A DNA stretch of 64,000 bases, taken from positions 62,001 to 126,000 of the forward strand of contig NZ_SNVV01000005.1 of NCBI RefSeq assembly GCF_004361735.1, in the 5' to 3' direction. This document shows positions 44,098 to 53,658 of this stretch, piece by piece. The notes below the pieces were generated by a model, which did not search any database, had not been told where the DNA came from, and was given only the letters and a program-made list of their open reading frames with translations. The DNA is from Azoarcus indigens (GTDB lineage: Bacteria; Pseudomonadota; Gammaproteobacteria; Burkholderiales; Rhodocyclaceae). Within the stretch, counting starts at the first letter, position 1. Each line of letters starts with the position of its first letter. The position numbers and the translations under genes are program-made.

Positions 44098-45768
44098 ATG
44101 ACTGCTGGATTGACCCTGAACAAGATCACCTCCCAGCGGGGTGTGAGCATCGGCGAGGCGGCCCGCCGCATCGCCGACCTCGGGTGGAATCCGTCCTACG
44201 TGCAGGAGGCGATGACCTTCCCGACCGACTACAAGATCGGCCGGCAGCCCAAAGATCCGATGAAGCAGGTGCTGCGCTCCTACTTCCCGATGCAGGAGGA
44301 GAAGGACAACCGCGTCTATGGCGCGCTGGACGCAGCGCTGCGCGGCGACATGTTCCGCAACGTGGAGGCGCGCTGGGTGGAGTGGATGAAGCTCTTTCTG
44401 GCGATCATCCCCTTCCCGGAGATTTCCGCCGCGCGCTCCATGTCCATGCTCGCGCGGCTGGCGCCGGGCGAGGAGCTGCGCACCGGCTTCACCATGCAGA
44501 TGATCGACGAGTTCCGCCATTCCACCATCCAGATGAATCTGAAGAAGTGGTACATGGAGAACTACATCGACCCCGCCGGCTTCGACATCACCGAAGCCGC
44601 CTTCGGCAAGTGCTACGCCACCACCATCGGCCGCCAGTTCGGCGAAGGCTTCCTGACCGGTGACGCGGTGACCGCGGCCAACGTCTACCTGCAGGTGGTG
44701 GCGGAAACCGCCTTCACCAACACGCTGTTCGTGGCCATGCCGTCCGAAGCCGCCCGCAACGGCGACTACGCGCTGCCCACGGTGTTCCTGTCGGTGCAGT
44801 CGGACGAAAGCCGCCACATCGGCAATGGCCACTCGCTGCTGATGTCCATCCTCAACGATCCGGACAACCACCTGCTGCTGGAGCGCGACCTGCGTTACGC
44901 CTTCTGGCAGAACCACTGCATCATCGATGCGGCGGTGGGCACCCTGATCGAATACGGCACCACCAACCGCGATAAGAGCAAGGAGTCCTACGTCGAGCTG
45001 TGGCACCGCTGGATCTACGAGGACTACTACCGCACCTACATGCTGCCGCTGGAGAAGTACGGCATCAAGGTGCACCACGACGACGTCGCCGCCGCCTGGG
45101 ACCGGCTGGTGAAGAAGAACTACCACCACAAGGTCGCCCAGTTCTTCTCCGTCGGCTGGCCGGTGAACTTCTGGCGCATCGAGGCCCAGACCGACAAGGA
45201 CTTCGAGTGGTTCGAGCACAAGTACCCCGGCTGGTACGCCGAGTTCGGCGACTACTGGCGCTGGTACGGCAAGAAGAGCGTGCCGGGCGAGACGCCGATG
45301 CTGTTCGACCAGGAGAACGGCTATGTATATCCGCACCGCTGCTGGAGCTGCATGGTGCCCTGCCTGATCCGCGAGGACTTCGTCGTCGATGAGGTGGACG
45401 GCAAGCTCTACACCTACTGCTCCGAGCTGTGCCGGTGGACCCACAAGGTGGCCTTCAGCGCCGAGTACGAGGGCCGTTCCACCCCGGCGATGGGCCGCTT
45501 CAGCGGCCGCCGCGAGTGGGAAGAGTGCTACCACGGTTGGGACCTGGCGGACTGCATCAAGGACCTCGGCTTCGTCCGCTCCGACGGCAAGACGCTGGTG
45601 CCGCAGCCGCACCTGCGCTTCGACGACAAGGAGATGTGGACCCTGGACCACGTCAAGGGCAACACCATCCAGAGCCCGCTCGTCTTGCTGCGCAACATGA
45701 CGCCGGAGCAGCGCGAGAAGCACATCGCCGACTACCGCGCCGGCTTCACCATCCGGCCCTTCCAGTAA
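44098..45768 (+). CDS. prmA: Propane monooxygenase hydroxylase large subunit
   Basis: A 556-residue diiron hydroxylase alpha subunit of the soluble diiron monooxygenase family. The six iron ligands are Glu108 (FPEISAARS), Glu138 and His141 (IDEFRHS), Glu203 (VVAETAF), Glu237 and His240 ([10 protein letters not shown]). Their spacing (30, 65, 99 residues) equals that of MmoX Glu114/144/209/243. The C-terminal half has a four-Cys patch (CWSCMVPC...C..LC). The gene order large subunit-reductase-small subunit-coupling protein-GroEL is that of group 5 PrmABCD/MimABCD, not of methane or butane monooxygenases. Expected reaction: propane to 2-propanol; MimABCD also oxidises acetone and phenol. Confidence 0.93.
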   Translation: MTAGLTLNKITSQRGVSIGEAARRIADLGWNPSYVQEAMTFPTDYKIGRQPKDPMKQVLRSYFPMQEEKDNRVYGALDAALRGDMFRNVEARWVEWMKLFLAIIPFPEISAARSMSMLARLAPGEELRTGFTMQMIDEFRHSTIQMNLKKWYMENYIDPAGFDITEAAFGKCYATTIGRQFGEGFLTGDAVTAANVYLQVVAETAFTNTLFVAMPSEAARNGDYALPTVFLSVQSDESRHIGNGHSLLMSILNDPDNHLLLERDLRYAFWQNHCIIDAAVGTLIEYGTTNRDKSKESYVELWHRWIYEDYYRTYMLPLEKYGIKVHHDDVAAAWDRLVKKNYHHKVAQFFSVGWPVNFWRIEAQTDKDFEWFEHKYPGWYAEFGDYWRWYGKKSVPGETPMLFDQENGYVYPHRCWSCMVPCLIREDFVVDEVDGKLYTYCSELCRWTHKVAFSAEYEGRSTPAMGRFSGRREWEECYHGWDLADCIKDLGFVRSDGKTLVPQPHLRFDDKEMWTLDHVKGNTIQSPLVLLRNMTPEQREKHIADYRAGFTIRPFQ

Positions 45769-45896
45769 GCAAGCCCGAAGGGCACGGGCGCAGCCGCGTC
45801 CGTGCCCCCAAGCCCGCCCCTCGCCCGCGGCCTGCGCGCCAGCGCCCGGCCGCGGGCGGAGAGGAAGAACACGGAAGAACAGCAAGGAAGATCAGC

Positions 45897-46940
45897 ATGT
45901 CCGAAACCCCTGTACACATCGTCCGCTTCGAACCGGTCGGCGTCGAGATGGAGGTCGCCGAAGGCGAGACCGTGCTCGACGCCGCCTTCCGCCAGGGCGT
46001 GGCCGTGATGCACGGCTGCAAGGAAGGCCAGTGCAGCAGCTGCAAGGCGCTGCTGCTCGAGGGCGACATCGAGTTGCTCAAGTACTCCACCTTCGCGCTG
46101 CCCGACTATGAGCGCGACTCCAACCGCGTGCTGCTGTGCCGCACCCTGGCCTACAGCGACATCACGGTGGAGCTGCTGAACTACGACGAAGACCTGATGC
46201 GCCGCTCCATCGCGGTCAAGGACTTCGCCGCCAAGGTGGTGGGCATACAGGCGCTCACCCACGACATCCGCCGGCTGGAGGTGGAGCTGGACCAGCCCAT
46301 CCGCTTCTGGGCCGGCCAGTTCGTGGACGTCACCCTGCCGGAGAAGGGCATCACCCGCTCCTACTCCATGGCCAGCGTGCCCAGCAGCCCCGGCCGGGTG
46401 TCCTTCATCATCAAGAAGTACCCGGACGGCGCCTTCTCCAACGAGTTGGACCACGGCCTCAAGCCGGGCGACCCGGTGCGCATCAAGGGCCCTTACGGCG
46501 GCTGTTTCCGCCGCGAGGAACGGCCTGGCCCGATGGTGCTGGTGGGGGGCGGCTCCGGCATGTCGCCGCTGTGGTCCATCCTCAACGACCACATCGAGAG
46601 CGGCGAGCGCCGGCCGGTGCGCTTCTTCTACGGCGCCCGCACCCGGCGCGACCTGTTCTACCTCGAACAGTTCGCCGAGTTCGAACGCACGCTGCCCGAC
46701 TTCCGCTTCATCCCGGCGCTGTCCGCCGCCGAGCCGGAAGACGCCTGGAACGGCGAAACCGGCTTCATCCACGAGGTGCTCGCCCGCCGGCTGCGGGAGG
46801 AAGGCTTCGACGGCGAGGCCATAGACGCCTACACCTGCGGCCCGGCACCCATGATCGACGCGGTGACCCCGGTGCTGCAGATGGCCGGCGTGCCGCCCGA
46901 CCAGATGTTCTTCGACAAATTCACCCAGGCCGTGCGCTGA
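45897..46940 (+). CDS. prmB: Propane monooxygenase reductase
   Basis: A 347-residue NADH reductase. An N-terminal plant-type ferredoxin domain has CKEGQCSSC (Cys41, 46, 49) and Cys81; the FAD domain has RSYSMAS (154-160); the NAD domain has VGGGSGMSP (216-224) and YTCGPAPMID. It passes electrons from NADH to the diiron site of PrmA. ATG at 45897, 128 bp after prmA. Confidence 0.94.
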   Translation: MSETPVHIVRFEPVGVEMEVAEGETVLDAAFRQGVAVMHGCKEGQCSSCKALLLEGDIELLKYSTFALPDYERDSNRVLLCRTLAYSDITVELLNYDEDLMRRSIAVKDFAAKVVGIQALTHDIRRLEVELDQPIRFWAGQFVDVTLPEKGITRSYSMASVPSSPGRVSFIIKKYPDGAFSNELDHGLKPGDPVRIKGPYGGCFRREERPGPMVLVGGGSGMSPLWSILNDHIESGERRPVRFFYGARTRRDLFYLEQFAEFERTLPDFRFIPALSAAEPEDAWNGETGFIHEVLARRLREEGFDGEAIDAYTCGPAPMIDAVTPVLQMAGVPPDQMFFDKFTQAVR

Positions 46941-47001
46941 GGCCAGGGCAGCAGGGACCGTCCCGCAGCACCCATCCACACCGCAATACCAGGAGACTCA
47001 C

Positions 47002-48096
47002 GTGAACGCATTCACCCAGGAAGCCATCGCCCAGCCCCCCCGATCCGGCGCCGCAGGCGCCGCGCAGTTCGCCGGCTGGGACAGCCGCAAGTACACCTAC
47101 TACAAGCCCAAGGGCCGCCACGCCACCCACTACGAAGACGTGACGGTGGACGTGCAGCCGGACCCGAAGCGCTACCTGCTGCAGGACTTCATCATCTCCT
47201 TCCCCGACGGCACGCCGACCTACTCCGAGAACTGGACGGCCGCCAAAAGCTCGGACTGGCACCAGTTCCGCGCGGTGGACGAGGAATGGGAGCGCACCCA
47301 CTACCAGCGCCAGTCCACCATCTGCGGAATGATAGGCAACGTGGTGGAGAACGCCCGCCGCGCCGGCGCCCCCAAGCGCCTGGACCGCACCTGGGTGAAA
47401 GTGCTGGAGCAGTACCTGGGCGCCTACAAGCACGCCGAGTTCGGCCTGGGGATGGCGACCATGCACGCCCAGCGCTACGGCTACACCCAGATGATCAACA
47501 GCGCCATCCTCACCAACTCCTCCTACAAGCTGCGCTTCGCCCAGGACCTGACCCTTTACCTGGCCGAGCTGGCGCTGGACCTGCCGGAGATCAACCTCGA
47601 CCTCGGCAAGCAGCACTGGCTGGAGAACCCGGCCTGGCAGGGCACCCGCGAGGCGGTGGAAGCCATCAACGGCACCAGCGACTACCTGGAGAAGTACTTC
47701 GCGGTGAACCTGGTGTTCGAGCCGCTGGTGGCCGAGCTGGTGCGCAGCGGCTTCTTCATGCAGGTGGCGGCGGCGCAGGGCGACTTCACCACGCCGACGG
47801 TGATCTCCGCCGCCGAGGGCGACTACCAGCGCAACCTCGCCAACACCGCCGAGCTGGTGCACATCCTGAGCCAGGACGCGGAGCACGGCGCCCACAACCG
47901 CGCCCTGTTCAACCGCTGGCTGGCCGAGCACGGCAAGCGTGCCCTCGCCGCCGCCCGCCAGCTGCAGCCGATGTGGTCGCTGCCCCACCACAAGGTCGCC
48001 CAGTTCCCGGAAGCGCTCAACCGCGCGCTTGAGCGCATCCGCAGCATCACCGGCGAACTCGGCCTCGAACTGCCGGCCGAGCTGAAGGCCGCCTGA
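47002..48096 (+). CDS. prmC: Propane monooxygenase hydroxylase small subunit
   Basis: A 364-residue beta subunit of the hydroxylase, with a GTG start after AGGAGA. KYTYYKPKGRHATHYEDVTVDVQPDP and WHQFRAVDEEWERTHYQRQ are typical of PrmC/MimC. It has the same ferritin-like fold as PrmA but lacks the paired iron-ligand motifs. It forms the alpha2beta2 hydroxylase with PrmA; group 5 enzymes lack a gamma subunit, and none is present here. Confidence 0.92.
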   Translation: MNAFTQEAIAQPPRSGAAGAAQFAGWDSRKYTYYKPKGRHATHYEDVTVDVQPDPKRYLLQDFIISFPDGTPTYSENWTAAKSSDWHQFRAVDEEWERTHYQRQSTICGMIGNVVENARRAGAPKRLDRTWVKVLEQYLGAYKHAEFGLGMATMHAQRYGYTQMINSAILTNSSYKLRFAQDLTLYLAELALDLPEINLDLGKQHWLENPAWQGTREAVEAINGTSDYLEKYFAVNLVFEPLVAELVRSGFFMQVAAAQGDFTTPTVISAAEGDYQRNLANTAELVHILSQDAEHGAHNRALFNRWLAEHGKRALAAARQLQPMWSLPHHKVAQFPEALNRALERIRSITGELGLELPAELKAA

Positions 48097-48163
48097 GCGC
48101 CTCGCAAGCCGGGCCCGCCGGCCCGGCGCCTCCCTTTCTCCCCTCCCTTATCGAGGACAGAGC

Positions 48164-48520
48164 ATGAGCACCTATCACAACGACAACATCTTCCAGTCCC
48201 TCAAGGACGTGAAGTTCAACCAGACCATCTCCCACCAGTGCGGCGTGACCATGAACGACAGCGTGGAAGCGCGCGCCATCGCCGAACTGATGGCGACCAA
48301 GCCGGGCATCAAGGTCACCTACCTGCCGGCCATGATCCGCATCGACGGCGAAGGCAAGATCGAATTCAGCATGCCGGAGATCACCGAGGCCTTGGGCCGG
48401 GAGATGACGCCGCACATGTTCGAGATCTTCACCTCCACCCACTACGGCCGGATGGTGATGCTGGACGACGACACCGTGGTGCTGTTCGGCGACATGGACG
48501 CCGCGCTGGCCTACGAGTAA
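48164..48520 (+). CDS. prmD: Propane monooxygenase coupling (effector) protein
   Basis: A 118-residue MmoB/DmpM-type protein without cofactors. VGVTMNDSVEARAIAELMA-like text (CGVTMNDSVEARAIAELMATK), then VTYLPAMIRIDGEGKIEFSM and the C-terminal ITEALGREMTPHMFEIFTSTHYGRM are the family marks. It binds the hydroxylase and controls access to the diiron site. 67 bp after prmC. Confidence 0.93.
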   Translation: MSTYHNDNIFQSLKDVKFNQTISHQCGVTMNDSVEARAIAELMATKPGIKVTYLPAMIRIDGEGKIEFSMPEITEALGREMTPHMFEIFTSTHYGRMVMLDDDTVVLFGDMDAALAYE

Positions 48521-48619
48521 GCGCCGCCGCGCCCCGCGTCCGCCCTGGCGCGCGGGGCCGCCGCGGACAATGCACCGGATAACGCAGCCAGCAAGGCTGC
48601 GACCGAGGAGGAGAGAGAC

Positions 48620-50257
48620 ATGCCCAACATCATGCTGCATGACGACGAGGCCCGCGCCGCCCTGGCGCGCGGCGTCGCCAAGATGGCCCGCGCGGTGCGC
48701 GGCACCCTGGGGCCGCGCGGAATGAACGCCATCATCGACCGCCCCATAGGCACGCCCATCATCTCGCGCGACGGCGTCAGCATCGCCGCCGAGATCGAAC
48801 TGGAAGATCCCTTCGAGAACATCGGCGCCCAGGTGCTGCGCGAAGTCTCGCGCCAGACCAACGAGGTCGCCGGCGATGGCACCACCACCGCCACCGTGCT
48901 GGCCGACGCCCTGGTGCAGGACGGCCTCGCCTGTGTGCAGGCCGGCGCCCGCCCGGTGGAACTGGTGAAGGGGCTGGAGCTGGCGGTGGAGGAAACCATG
49001 GCGGTGCTCAAGGCCATGGCGATCCCGGCGCGCGGCCGCGACGACGTGTTCGCGGTGGCGGTGGTGGCCGCCAATGAGGAAAGCACCGGCGCGCTGGTGG
49101 CCGAGGCGCTGGAGCGGGTGGGCCAGGACGGCATCGTGGACGTGGAATACGGCACCACGGTGGAGACCACGCTGGAGGTGCTGGACGGCATGGCCTTCGA
49201 CCGTGGCTACCTCTCTCACCACATGGTCACCGACGTCGAGAAGATGCAGGTGGTGCTGGACGAGCCCTACATCCTGATGACCGACCAGCGCCTGCAGAGC
49301 CAGGAGGAAGTGGCGCTGCTGCAGCGCCTGCTCGCCGGCAGCAAGCGGCCGCTGCTCATCATCGCCGAGGAAGTGGCGCCGGCCTGCGTGGTCAGCCTGA
49401 TGGCCTGGCGCGAGAAGAGCGGCGTGCCGGTGGCCGCCATCCACCCGCCGGAGTACGGCCACTGGCGCAAGTCCATGCTGGAGGACATCGCCATCGTCAC
49501 CGGCGGCAAGGTGGTGGCGCGCGACCTCGGCGGCATGCTGAGCGACGTCACCCTGGCCGACCTCGGCAGCGCCCGGCAGGTGCGCATCTCCGCCAACCAG
49601 ACGGTGGTGTCCGGCGGCGGCGGCAGCCACGAGGCCATCGCCGCCCGGCGCAAGCAGGTGCAGCGCCAGTACGAGCTGGCGCCGCAGAACATCGAGCGCG
49701 ACAAGTTCCAGGACCGCCTCGCCAAGCTCACCGGCGGCACCGCGCTCATCCTCGCCGGCGGCGCCACCCCGGTGGAGCAGAAGCGCCGGGTGCTGCTGAT
49801 CGAGGACGCCATCCACGCCGCCCGCGCCGCCATCGCCGAAGGCATCGTGCCCGGCGGCGGCACCACCCTGCTGCAGGCCGCCGGCCGGCTGGAGGAACTG
49901 GCGGCGCGCACCAGCGGCGGCGTGCAGCAGGGCGTGAAACTGCTGCAGCGCGCGCTATCGCGGCCGCTGTACCACATCGCCGCCAACGCCGGCCTGGATG
50001 GCCGGCAAGTGGTGGACCAGGCGATGCGCGCCCAGCCCGGCCACGGCCTGGACGTGCGCAGCGGCGACTTCGTCGATCTGATCGCGGCGGGGGTGATAGA
50101 CCCGGTGCGGGTGAGCTACACCGCGGTGCGCAACGCCGCCTCGGTGGCCGGCCTCATCCTCACCACCCAGACCCTGGTGGCGAAGAAGCCGGAGGTGGTG
50201 GACCCGACGGCTGGACCGGCCACGGGTGGCGGCGCCGAGCACTACGGACGCGACTGA
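48620..50257 (+). CDS. Dedicated GroEL-like chaperonin of the monooxygenase
   Basis: A 545-residue chaperonin. ARGVAKMARAVRGTLGPRGMNAIID, ISRDGVSIAAEIELEDPFENIGAQVLREVSRQTNEVAGDGTTTATVLA (ATP site) and GTALILAGGATPVE are GroEL motifs. The N-terminus is divergent (MPNIMLHDDEARAALARGV) and the Gly-Met C-terminal tail of housekeeping GroEL is missing; no groES is linked. In Mycobacterium the equivalent MimG is needed to fold the hydroxylase large subunit, so this is very likely a client-specific chaperonin for PrmA. Last gene before the hairpin at 50285. Confidence 0.9.
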   Translation: MPNIMLHDDEARAALARGVAKMARAVRGTLGPRGMNAIIDRPIGTPIISRDGVSIAAEIELEDPFENIGAQVLREVSRQTNEVAGDGTTTATVLADALVQDGLACVQAGARPVELVKGLELAVEETMAVLKAMAIPARGRDDVFAVAVVAANEESTGALVAEALERVGQDGIVDVEYGTTVETTLEVLDGMAFDRGYLSHHMVTDVEKMQVVLDEPYILMTDQRLQSQEEVALLQRLLAGSKRPLLIIAEEVAPACVVSLMAWREKSGVPVAAIHPPEYGHWRKSMLEDIAIVTGGKVVARDLGGMLSDVTLADLGSARQVRISANQTVVSGGGGSHEAIAARRKQVQRQYELAPQNIERDKFQDRLAKLTGGTALILAGGATPVEQKRRVLLIEDAIHAARAAIAEGIVPGGGTTLLQAAGRLEELAARTSGGVQQGVKLLQRALSRPLYHIAANAGLDGRQVVDQAMRAQPGHGLDVRSGDFVDLIAAGVIDPVRVSYTAVRNAASVAGLILTTQTLVAKKPEVVDPTAGPATGGGAEHYGRD

Positions 50258-50284
50258 GCTGGCACGCGCCCTTCGCGTTTCGTT

Positions 50285-50320
50285 CCCCGGGGAGAACCGC
50301 GAGCTTCCCCCCGGGGTCTT
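50285..50320 (+). terminator. Likely terminator of the prm operon
   Basis: Two CCCCGGGG blocks (50285-50292 and 50309-50316) can pair across a 16-base loop, and TCTTTC follows. It lies 28 bases after the chaperonin stop. Confidence 0.6.
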
Positions 50321-50348
50321 TCGTGCAAGCTTCCGGGAGGCCGCCATC

Positions 50349-50501
50349 ATGAAGCCGACGACCCACCGCCGCCCCCGCGCGGCCCTGTGTTCCGCCTTCG
50401 CCTGTCCGCGCAGCCCCCTACGCCGCATGCAGCGGGCGCTAGGGCTGCTGATCTCCACCGCCGGGCTGCTCATCTGGCTGTCCGGCAGCATGCCCGGCTG
50501 A
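50349..50501 (+). CDS. Possible 50-residue membrane peptide
   Basis: ATG at 50349 preceded by GGGAGG. The peptide has a basic, Cys-containing N-terminus (MKPTTHRRPRAALCSAFACP) and one C-terminal hydrophobic helix (ALGLLISTAGLLIWLSGSM). It lies between the prm terminator and the regulator. Composition is compatible with a small inner-membrane protein, but no homologue is recognised. Confidence 0.4.
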   Translation: MKPTTHRRPRAALCSAFACPRSPLRRMQRALGLLISTAGLLIWLSGSMPG

Positions 50502-50702
50502 GCGCCGTCTCCCTGCGCAGGGCGGGTTCCACTACGCAATGCGGACTAGGCCGGCCGACATACCGGCGGGGCGAAGGGGTATATGATCCGACAGCTGGCG
50601 CAGGCCGGCGAGATGCACTTCAGATGCATTGAGCAAAATAAAGGAGGGCGGACAGGCCGACGGCAGATCGACCAAAGTCCACCCGCTCCAAAGGAGTGAG
50701 AC

Positions 50703-52775
50703 ATGCGGGAGCTTTCCTACCGAAAGTCCGGCGCACCGTTTCCGGCGGAGGTCGGCCAGGCCGGCCTGCTCGCCGGGCGCGTGGGCGGCGCGGTCGACCG
50801 CGCCACCTACGACGCCTGGGAGCGCTTCGTCACCGGTGAGCCGGTGGCCGCCAGCGCCGTCGAGGAGCCGGTACTCGATTCCTGGCGGCGCAGCCGCGCC
50901 GCTGGCGTTGACCCCATAGGGCGGGCGGCACCGGTGGCGGCCGACGGCGACGACATGGAGCGCCTGCGCAGCCGCCACCGCGAGCTGATGGCCGCCGCCT
51001 CCAACCTCTTTGCCCACACCGGGGAGCTGATGGCGGGCTCGCGCTCCATCGTGCTGCTCACCAGCCCCGACGGCGTGGTGCTGGATGCCGCCGGCGACAT
51101 GGTCACGCTGGATGCGGCGCGCGACATCCACCTGATGACCGGCGGCAACTGGCGCGAGGAAGTGGTCGGCACCAACGGCATAGGCACGGCGCTGGCCACC
51201 CGTCGGCCGGCGCAGATCCACGGCGCCCAGCACTTCTGCGAAGGCATCAAGGGTTGGACCTGTACCGCCGCGCCCATCCTGGAGCCGGGCACGCAGGAGA
51301 TCCTCGGTGTGCTCGACATTTCCGGCCCGCCGCAGACCTACCAGCGCAACAACCTGCTGCTGGCGGTATCGCTGGCCCACCAGATCGAGATGGTGCTGTC
51401 GCAGAGCGAGCTGGGCGAACGCCTGCGCCTGCTCGAACAATGCATGGGCCGGCTGTCGCTGGCCGACGCCGCCGGCATGGTGGCGATAGACCGCCGCGGC
51501 CGGCTGATCCATGCCACCGGCCGGGTGCCGCTGGCGGCGGGCGTGGGCGAGCGCCTGCCCGGGCTGCGGCCGCATGCTGACATCGAGGAATGGGCGCGCA
51601 ACCTGCCCGAGGGCCTGCGGCCGGAATGGCTGCATCCGGTGGTGGCCGGCGGCCGCACGGTGGGCGCGATGGTGCTGGTGCCGGCAGCCGGCGCCGGCCG
51701 CGGCGGGCGGGCCACGCCGGTGACGCGGCTGGCGGAGCAGAGCTCCGAGGCCGACCCGCGGCGCTCCTGTTTCGACAACATCCTCGGCCGCAGCCCGGCG
51801 ATGCGGGAGGCCACCGAGCTTGGCCGCCGCCTCGCCAGCAAGCGGGTGCCGGTGCTGGTGGAAGGCGAAACCGGCGTCGGCAAGGAACTGTTCGCCCGCG
51901 CCTTGCACGGCGGCGAGCACCTGGGCGGGCCCTTCATCACCTACAACTGCGGTGCCGCCTCCAAGGAACTGATCGCCGCCGATCTGTTCGGCCATGTGCG
52001 CGGCGCCTTCACCGGCGCCACCAGCGAGGGCCGCCCCGGCCGCTTCGAGCTCGCCCACGGCGGCACGCTGTGCCTGGACGAGATCGGCGAGATGCCGCTG
52101 GAGCTGCAGCCGGTACTGCTGCGGGCGCTGGAGGAGGGCATCGTCTACCGCCTGGGCGATACCCAGCCGCGGCGGGTGGATGTGCGCCTGATCGCGATGA
52201 CCAACCGCAACCTGCGCGACGAAGTGGCGGCCGGCCACTTCCGCCGCGACCTCTACTACCGCATCGGCGTCACCCGCCTGCGCATCCCGCCGCTGCGCGA
52301 TCGCCATGGCGACATGGCGCTGCTCGCCAACCATTTCTGCGACCAGCTGGCCGAGCGCCACGGCGTGGTGCGGCGCCAGCTCGGCGCCGACGTGCTGGAG
52401 GCGCTGGAGGCCTACGACTGGCCGGGCAATGTGCGCGAGCTGCGCAACGTGGTCGAGTCCCTGCTGCTGATGTCCTCGGCGCCGCAGGTGAGCGTGGCCG
52501 AGCTGCCGGAGGAGATCCTGGGCGCGCTGCCGCAGCGGGCGGCGGCAGCGCCCATCGCCGGCCTGGTGCCGGAATGCCCCAGCCTGGAGGCGGCGGAGCG
52601 CTGCGCCATCCAGCGGGCGGTGAGCAACTTCCAGGGCAACCTCGCCCAGGCGGCGCGCCAGCTCGGCATCTCGCGCAGCACCTTGTACCGCAAGGTGGAG
52701 CGCTACGGGCTGGAGGACTTCGTGCGCGCCGCCGGCGGCAGCATGGAGGCGGAGGGGCCGTTGCCGCCGGAGTGA
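50703..52775 (+). CDS. Sigma-54-dependent activator, AcoR/MimR/BmoR-like
   Basis: A 690-residue enhancer-binding protein. The N-terminal half (about 95-270) is a GAF-type sensor region with [43 protein letters not shown], the AcoR signature. The AAA+ domain has Walker A GETGVGKE (388-395), the sigma-54 contact loop GAFTGA (434-439) and Walker [10 protein letters not shown]. The C-terminal Fis-type helix-turn-helix is [30 protein letters not shown] precedes the ATG. BmoR of this class responds to alcohols and aldehydes; this one probably senses a propane metabolite and acts on the five sigma-54 units here. The GTCC palindrome is absent from its own upstream region. Confidence 0.92.
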   Translation: MRELSYRKSGAPFPAEVGQAGLLAGRVGGAVDRATYDAWERFVTGEPVAASAVEEPVLDSWRRSRAAGVDPIGRAAPVAADGDDMERLRSRHRELMAAASNLFAHTGELMAGSRSIVLLTSPDGVVLDAAGDMVTLDAARDIHLMTGGNWREEVVGTNGIGTALATRRPAQIHGAQHFCEGIKGWTCTAAPILEPGTQEILGVLDISGPPQTYQRNNLLLAVSLAHQIEMVLSQSELGERLRLLEQCMGRLSLADAAGMVAIDRRGRLIHATGRVPLAAGVGERLPGLRPHADIEEWARNLPEGLRPEWLHPVVAGGRTVGAMVLVPAAGAGRGGRATPVTRLAEQSSEADPRRSCFDNILGRSPAMREATELGRRLASKRVPVLVEGETGVGKELFARALHGGEHLGGPFITYNCGAASKELIAADLFGHVRGAFTGATSEGRPGRFELAHGGTLCLDEIGEMPLELQPVLLRALEEGIVYRLGDTQPRRVDVRLIAMTNRNLRDEVAAGHFRRDLYYRIGVTRLRIPPLRDRHGDMALLANHFCDQLAERHGVVRRQLGADVLEALEAYDWPGNVRELRNVVESLLLMSSAPQVSVAELPEEILGALPQRAAAAPIAGLVPECPSLEAAERCAIQRAVSNFQGNLAQAARQLGISRSTLYRKVERYGLEDFVRAAGGSMEAEGPLPPE

Positions 52776-52806
52776 GGCCAGCGGGCTGTGCAGGCTGTTT
52801 GTCACC

Positions 52807-52841
52807 GGCCGCCGGGGCTTCTCCGGCGGCCGTTTTCATTT
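52807..52841 (+). terminator. Terminator of the activator gene
   Basis: GGCCGCCGG and CCGGCGGCC form a perfect 9-bp stem with a 7-base loop, followed by GTTTTCATTT. It lies 32 bases after the stop. Confidence 0.88.
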
Positions 52842-52922
52842 CCGGCCGGATAGCGGTGGATGAGGTGTGAAGGGCGCGCGGATGGCCTGGGGATGGGGCC
52901 CGCGCGGAACCGCGCTGCGGCT

Positions 52923-52980
52923 GTCCCAATATCAGTCGCGCTGCGCGGCGCGCTCCGGCGGTGGCGTCCGATCTTGGGAC
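52923..52980. promoter_or_regulatory. Palindrome pair E upstream of the gloA-GMC operon
   Basis: GTCCCA-ATA-TCAGTC (52923-52937, right half imperfect) and GTCCGA-TCT-TGGGAC (52966-52980) have centres 43 bp apart. They lie about 174 and 131 bp before the start predicted from the sigma-54 promoter at 53078-53093, almost the same positions as pair B. An AT-rich stretch at about 53020-53045 lies between. Confidence 0.75.
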
Positions 52981-53077
52981 GGCGCTCGCGGCAGGTGTCC
53001 CGGAGGTATCGCGCCACGATCCATTAAGTGTATTCAATTCAATGGCTTGATGCGTATTCCCCTATGCCGGCCAGCTT

Positions 53078-53093
53078 TGGCACAGGCGTTGCA
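53078..53093 (+). promoter_or_regulatory. Sigma-54 promoter of the gloA-GMC operon
   Basis: TGGCAC-AGGCG-TTGCA is a perfect match to the consensus. The start point would be near 53104, about 95 bases before the first ATG. Confidence 0.93.
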
Positions 53094-53198
53094 ATAAGGC
53101 TGGCTGCAAGCGCCGTGGCGCGCCGGGACGGTCTCTCCTCCTTGCTGCGCATCCGCCGCGTCCGGTGCTTGCTCCCACACCCACAGAGGGAGACGCCC

Positions 53199-53600
53199 AT
53201 GCCAAAGCCAAAATTCATCCACGCCATGATCCGGGTGCTGGACCTGGACAGATCGCTGGCCTTCTACCGCGACGCCTTCGGGCTGGAAGAGAACTACCGC
53301 CTCGACTTCCCCGACTTCGCCCTGGCCTACCTGCGCAACGCCGAGAACGACTTCGAGCTGGAACTCACGCTCAACAAGGGCCGCAGCGAGGCCTACACCC
53401 ACGGCAGCGGCTACGGCCACCTCGCCGTCTGTGTGGACGATCTCGAAGCCGAGCACCGCCGCATGAGCGGGCTGGGCATCGCGCCCACCGACATCAAGCG
53501 CTTCGCCGACGGCGACAGCCTGATCGCCCGCTTCTTCTTCGTGCAGGACCCCGACGGCTACAAGGTCGAGGTGCTGGAGCGCCACGGCCACTACCAGTGA
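53199..53600 (+). CDS. gloA: Glyoxalase I (lactoylglutathione lyase), VOC family
   Basis: A 133-residue VOC protein with the full glyoxalase I metal set: His8 (FIHAM), Glu55 (LELTLN), His74 (GYGHLAV) and Glu124 (YKVEVLE), at nearly the same numbers as E. coli GloA (His5, Glu56, His74, Glu122). RSLAFYRDAFGL and VQDPDGYKVE are also typical. It isomerises the methylglyoxal-glutathione hemithioacetal to S-lactoylglutathione. GAGGGAGA precedes the ATG. First gene of an operon with a GMC dehydrogenase. Confidence 0.88.
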   Translation: MPKPKFIHAMIRVLDLDRSLAFYRDAFGLEENYRLDFPDFALAYLRNAENDFELELTLNKGRSEAYTHGSGYGHLAVCVDDLEAEHRRMSGLGIAPTDIKRFADGDSLIARFFFVQDPDGYKVEVLERHGHYQ

Positions 53601-53658
53601 TTGCCGCGCGGGCCGGCCGCAACTGCCCGCATCCATACCAATAAAGGAGAGAGACATC

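Noticed and set aside
44098-48520. Methane or butane monooxygenase (MmoXYBZDC or BmoXYBZDC) as the identity of the hydroxylase.
   Set aside because: There is no gamma subunit gene, the reductase is second in order and a GroEL-like gene follows, which is the group 5 PrmABCD layout.
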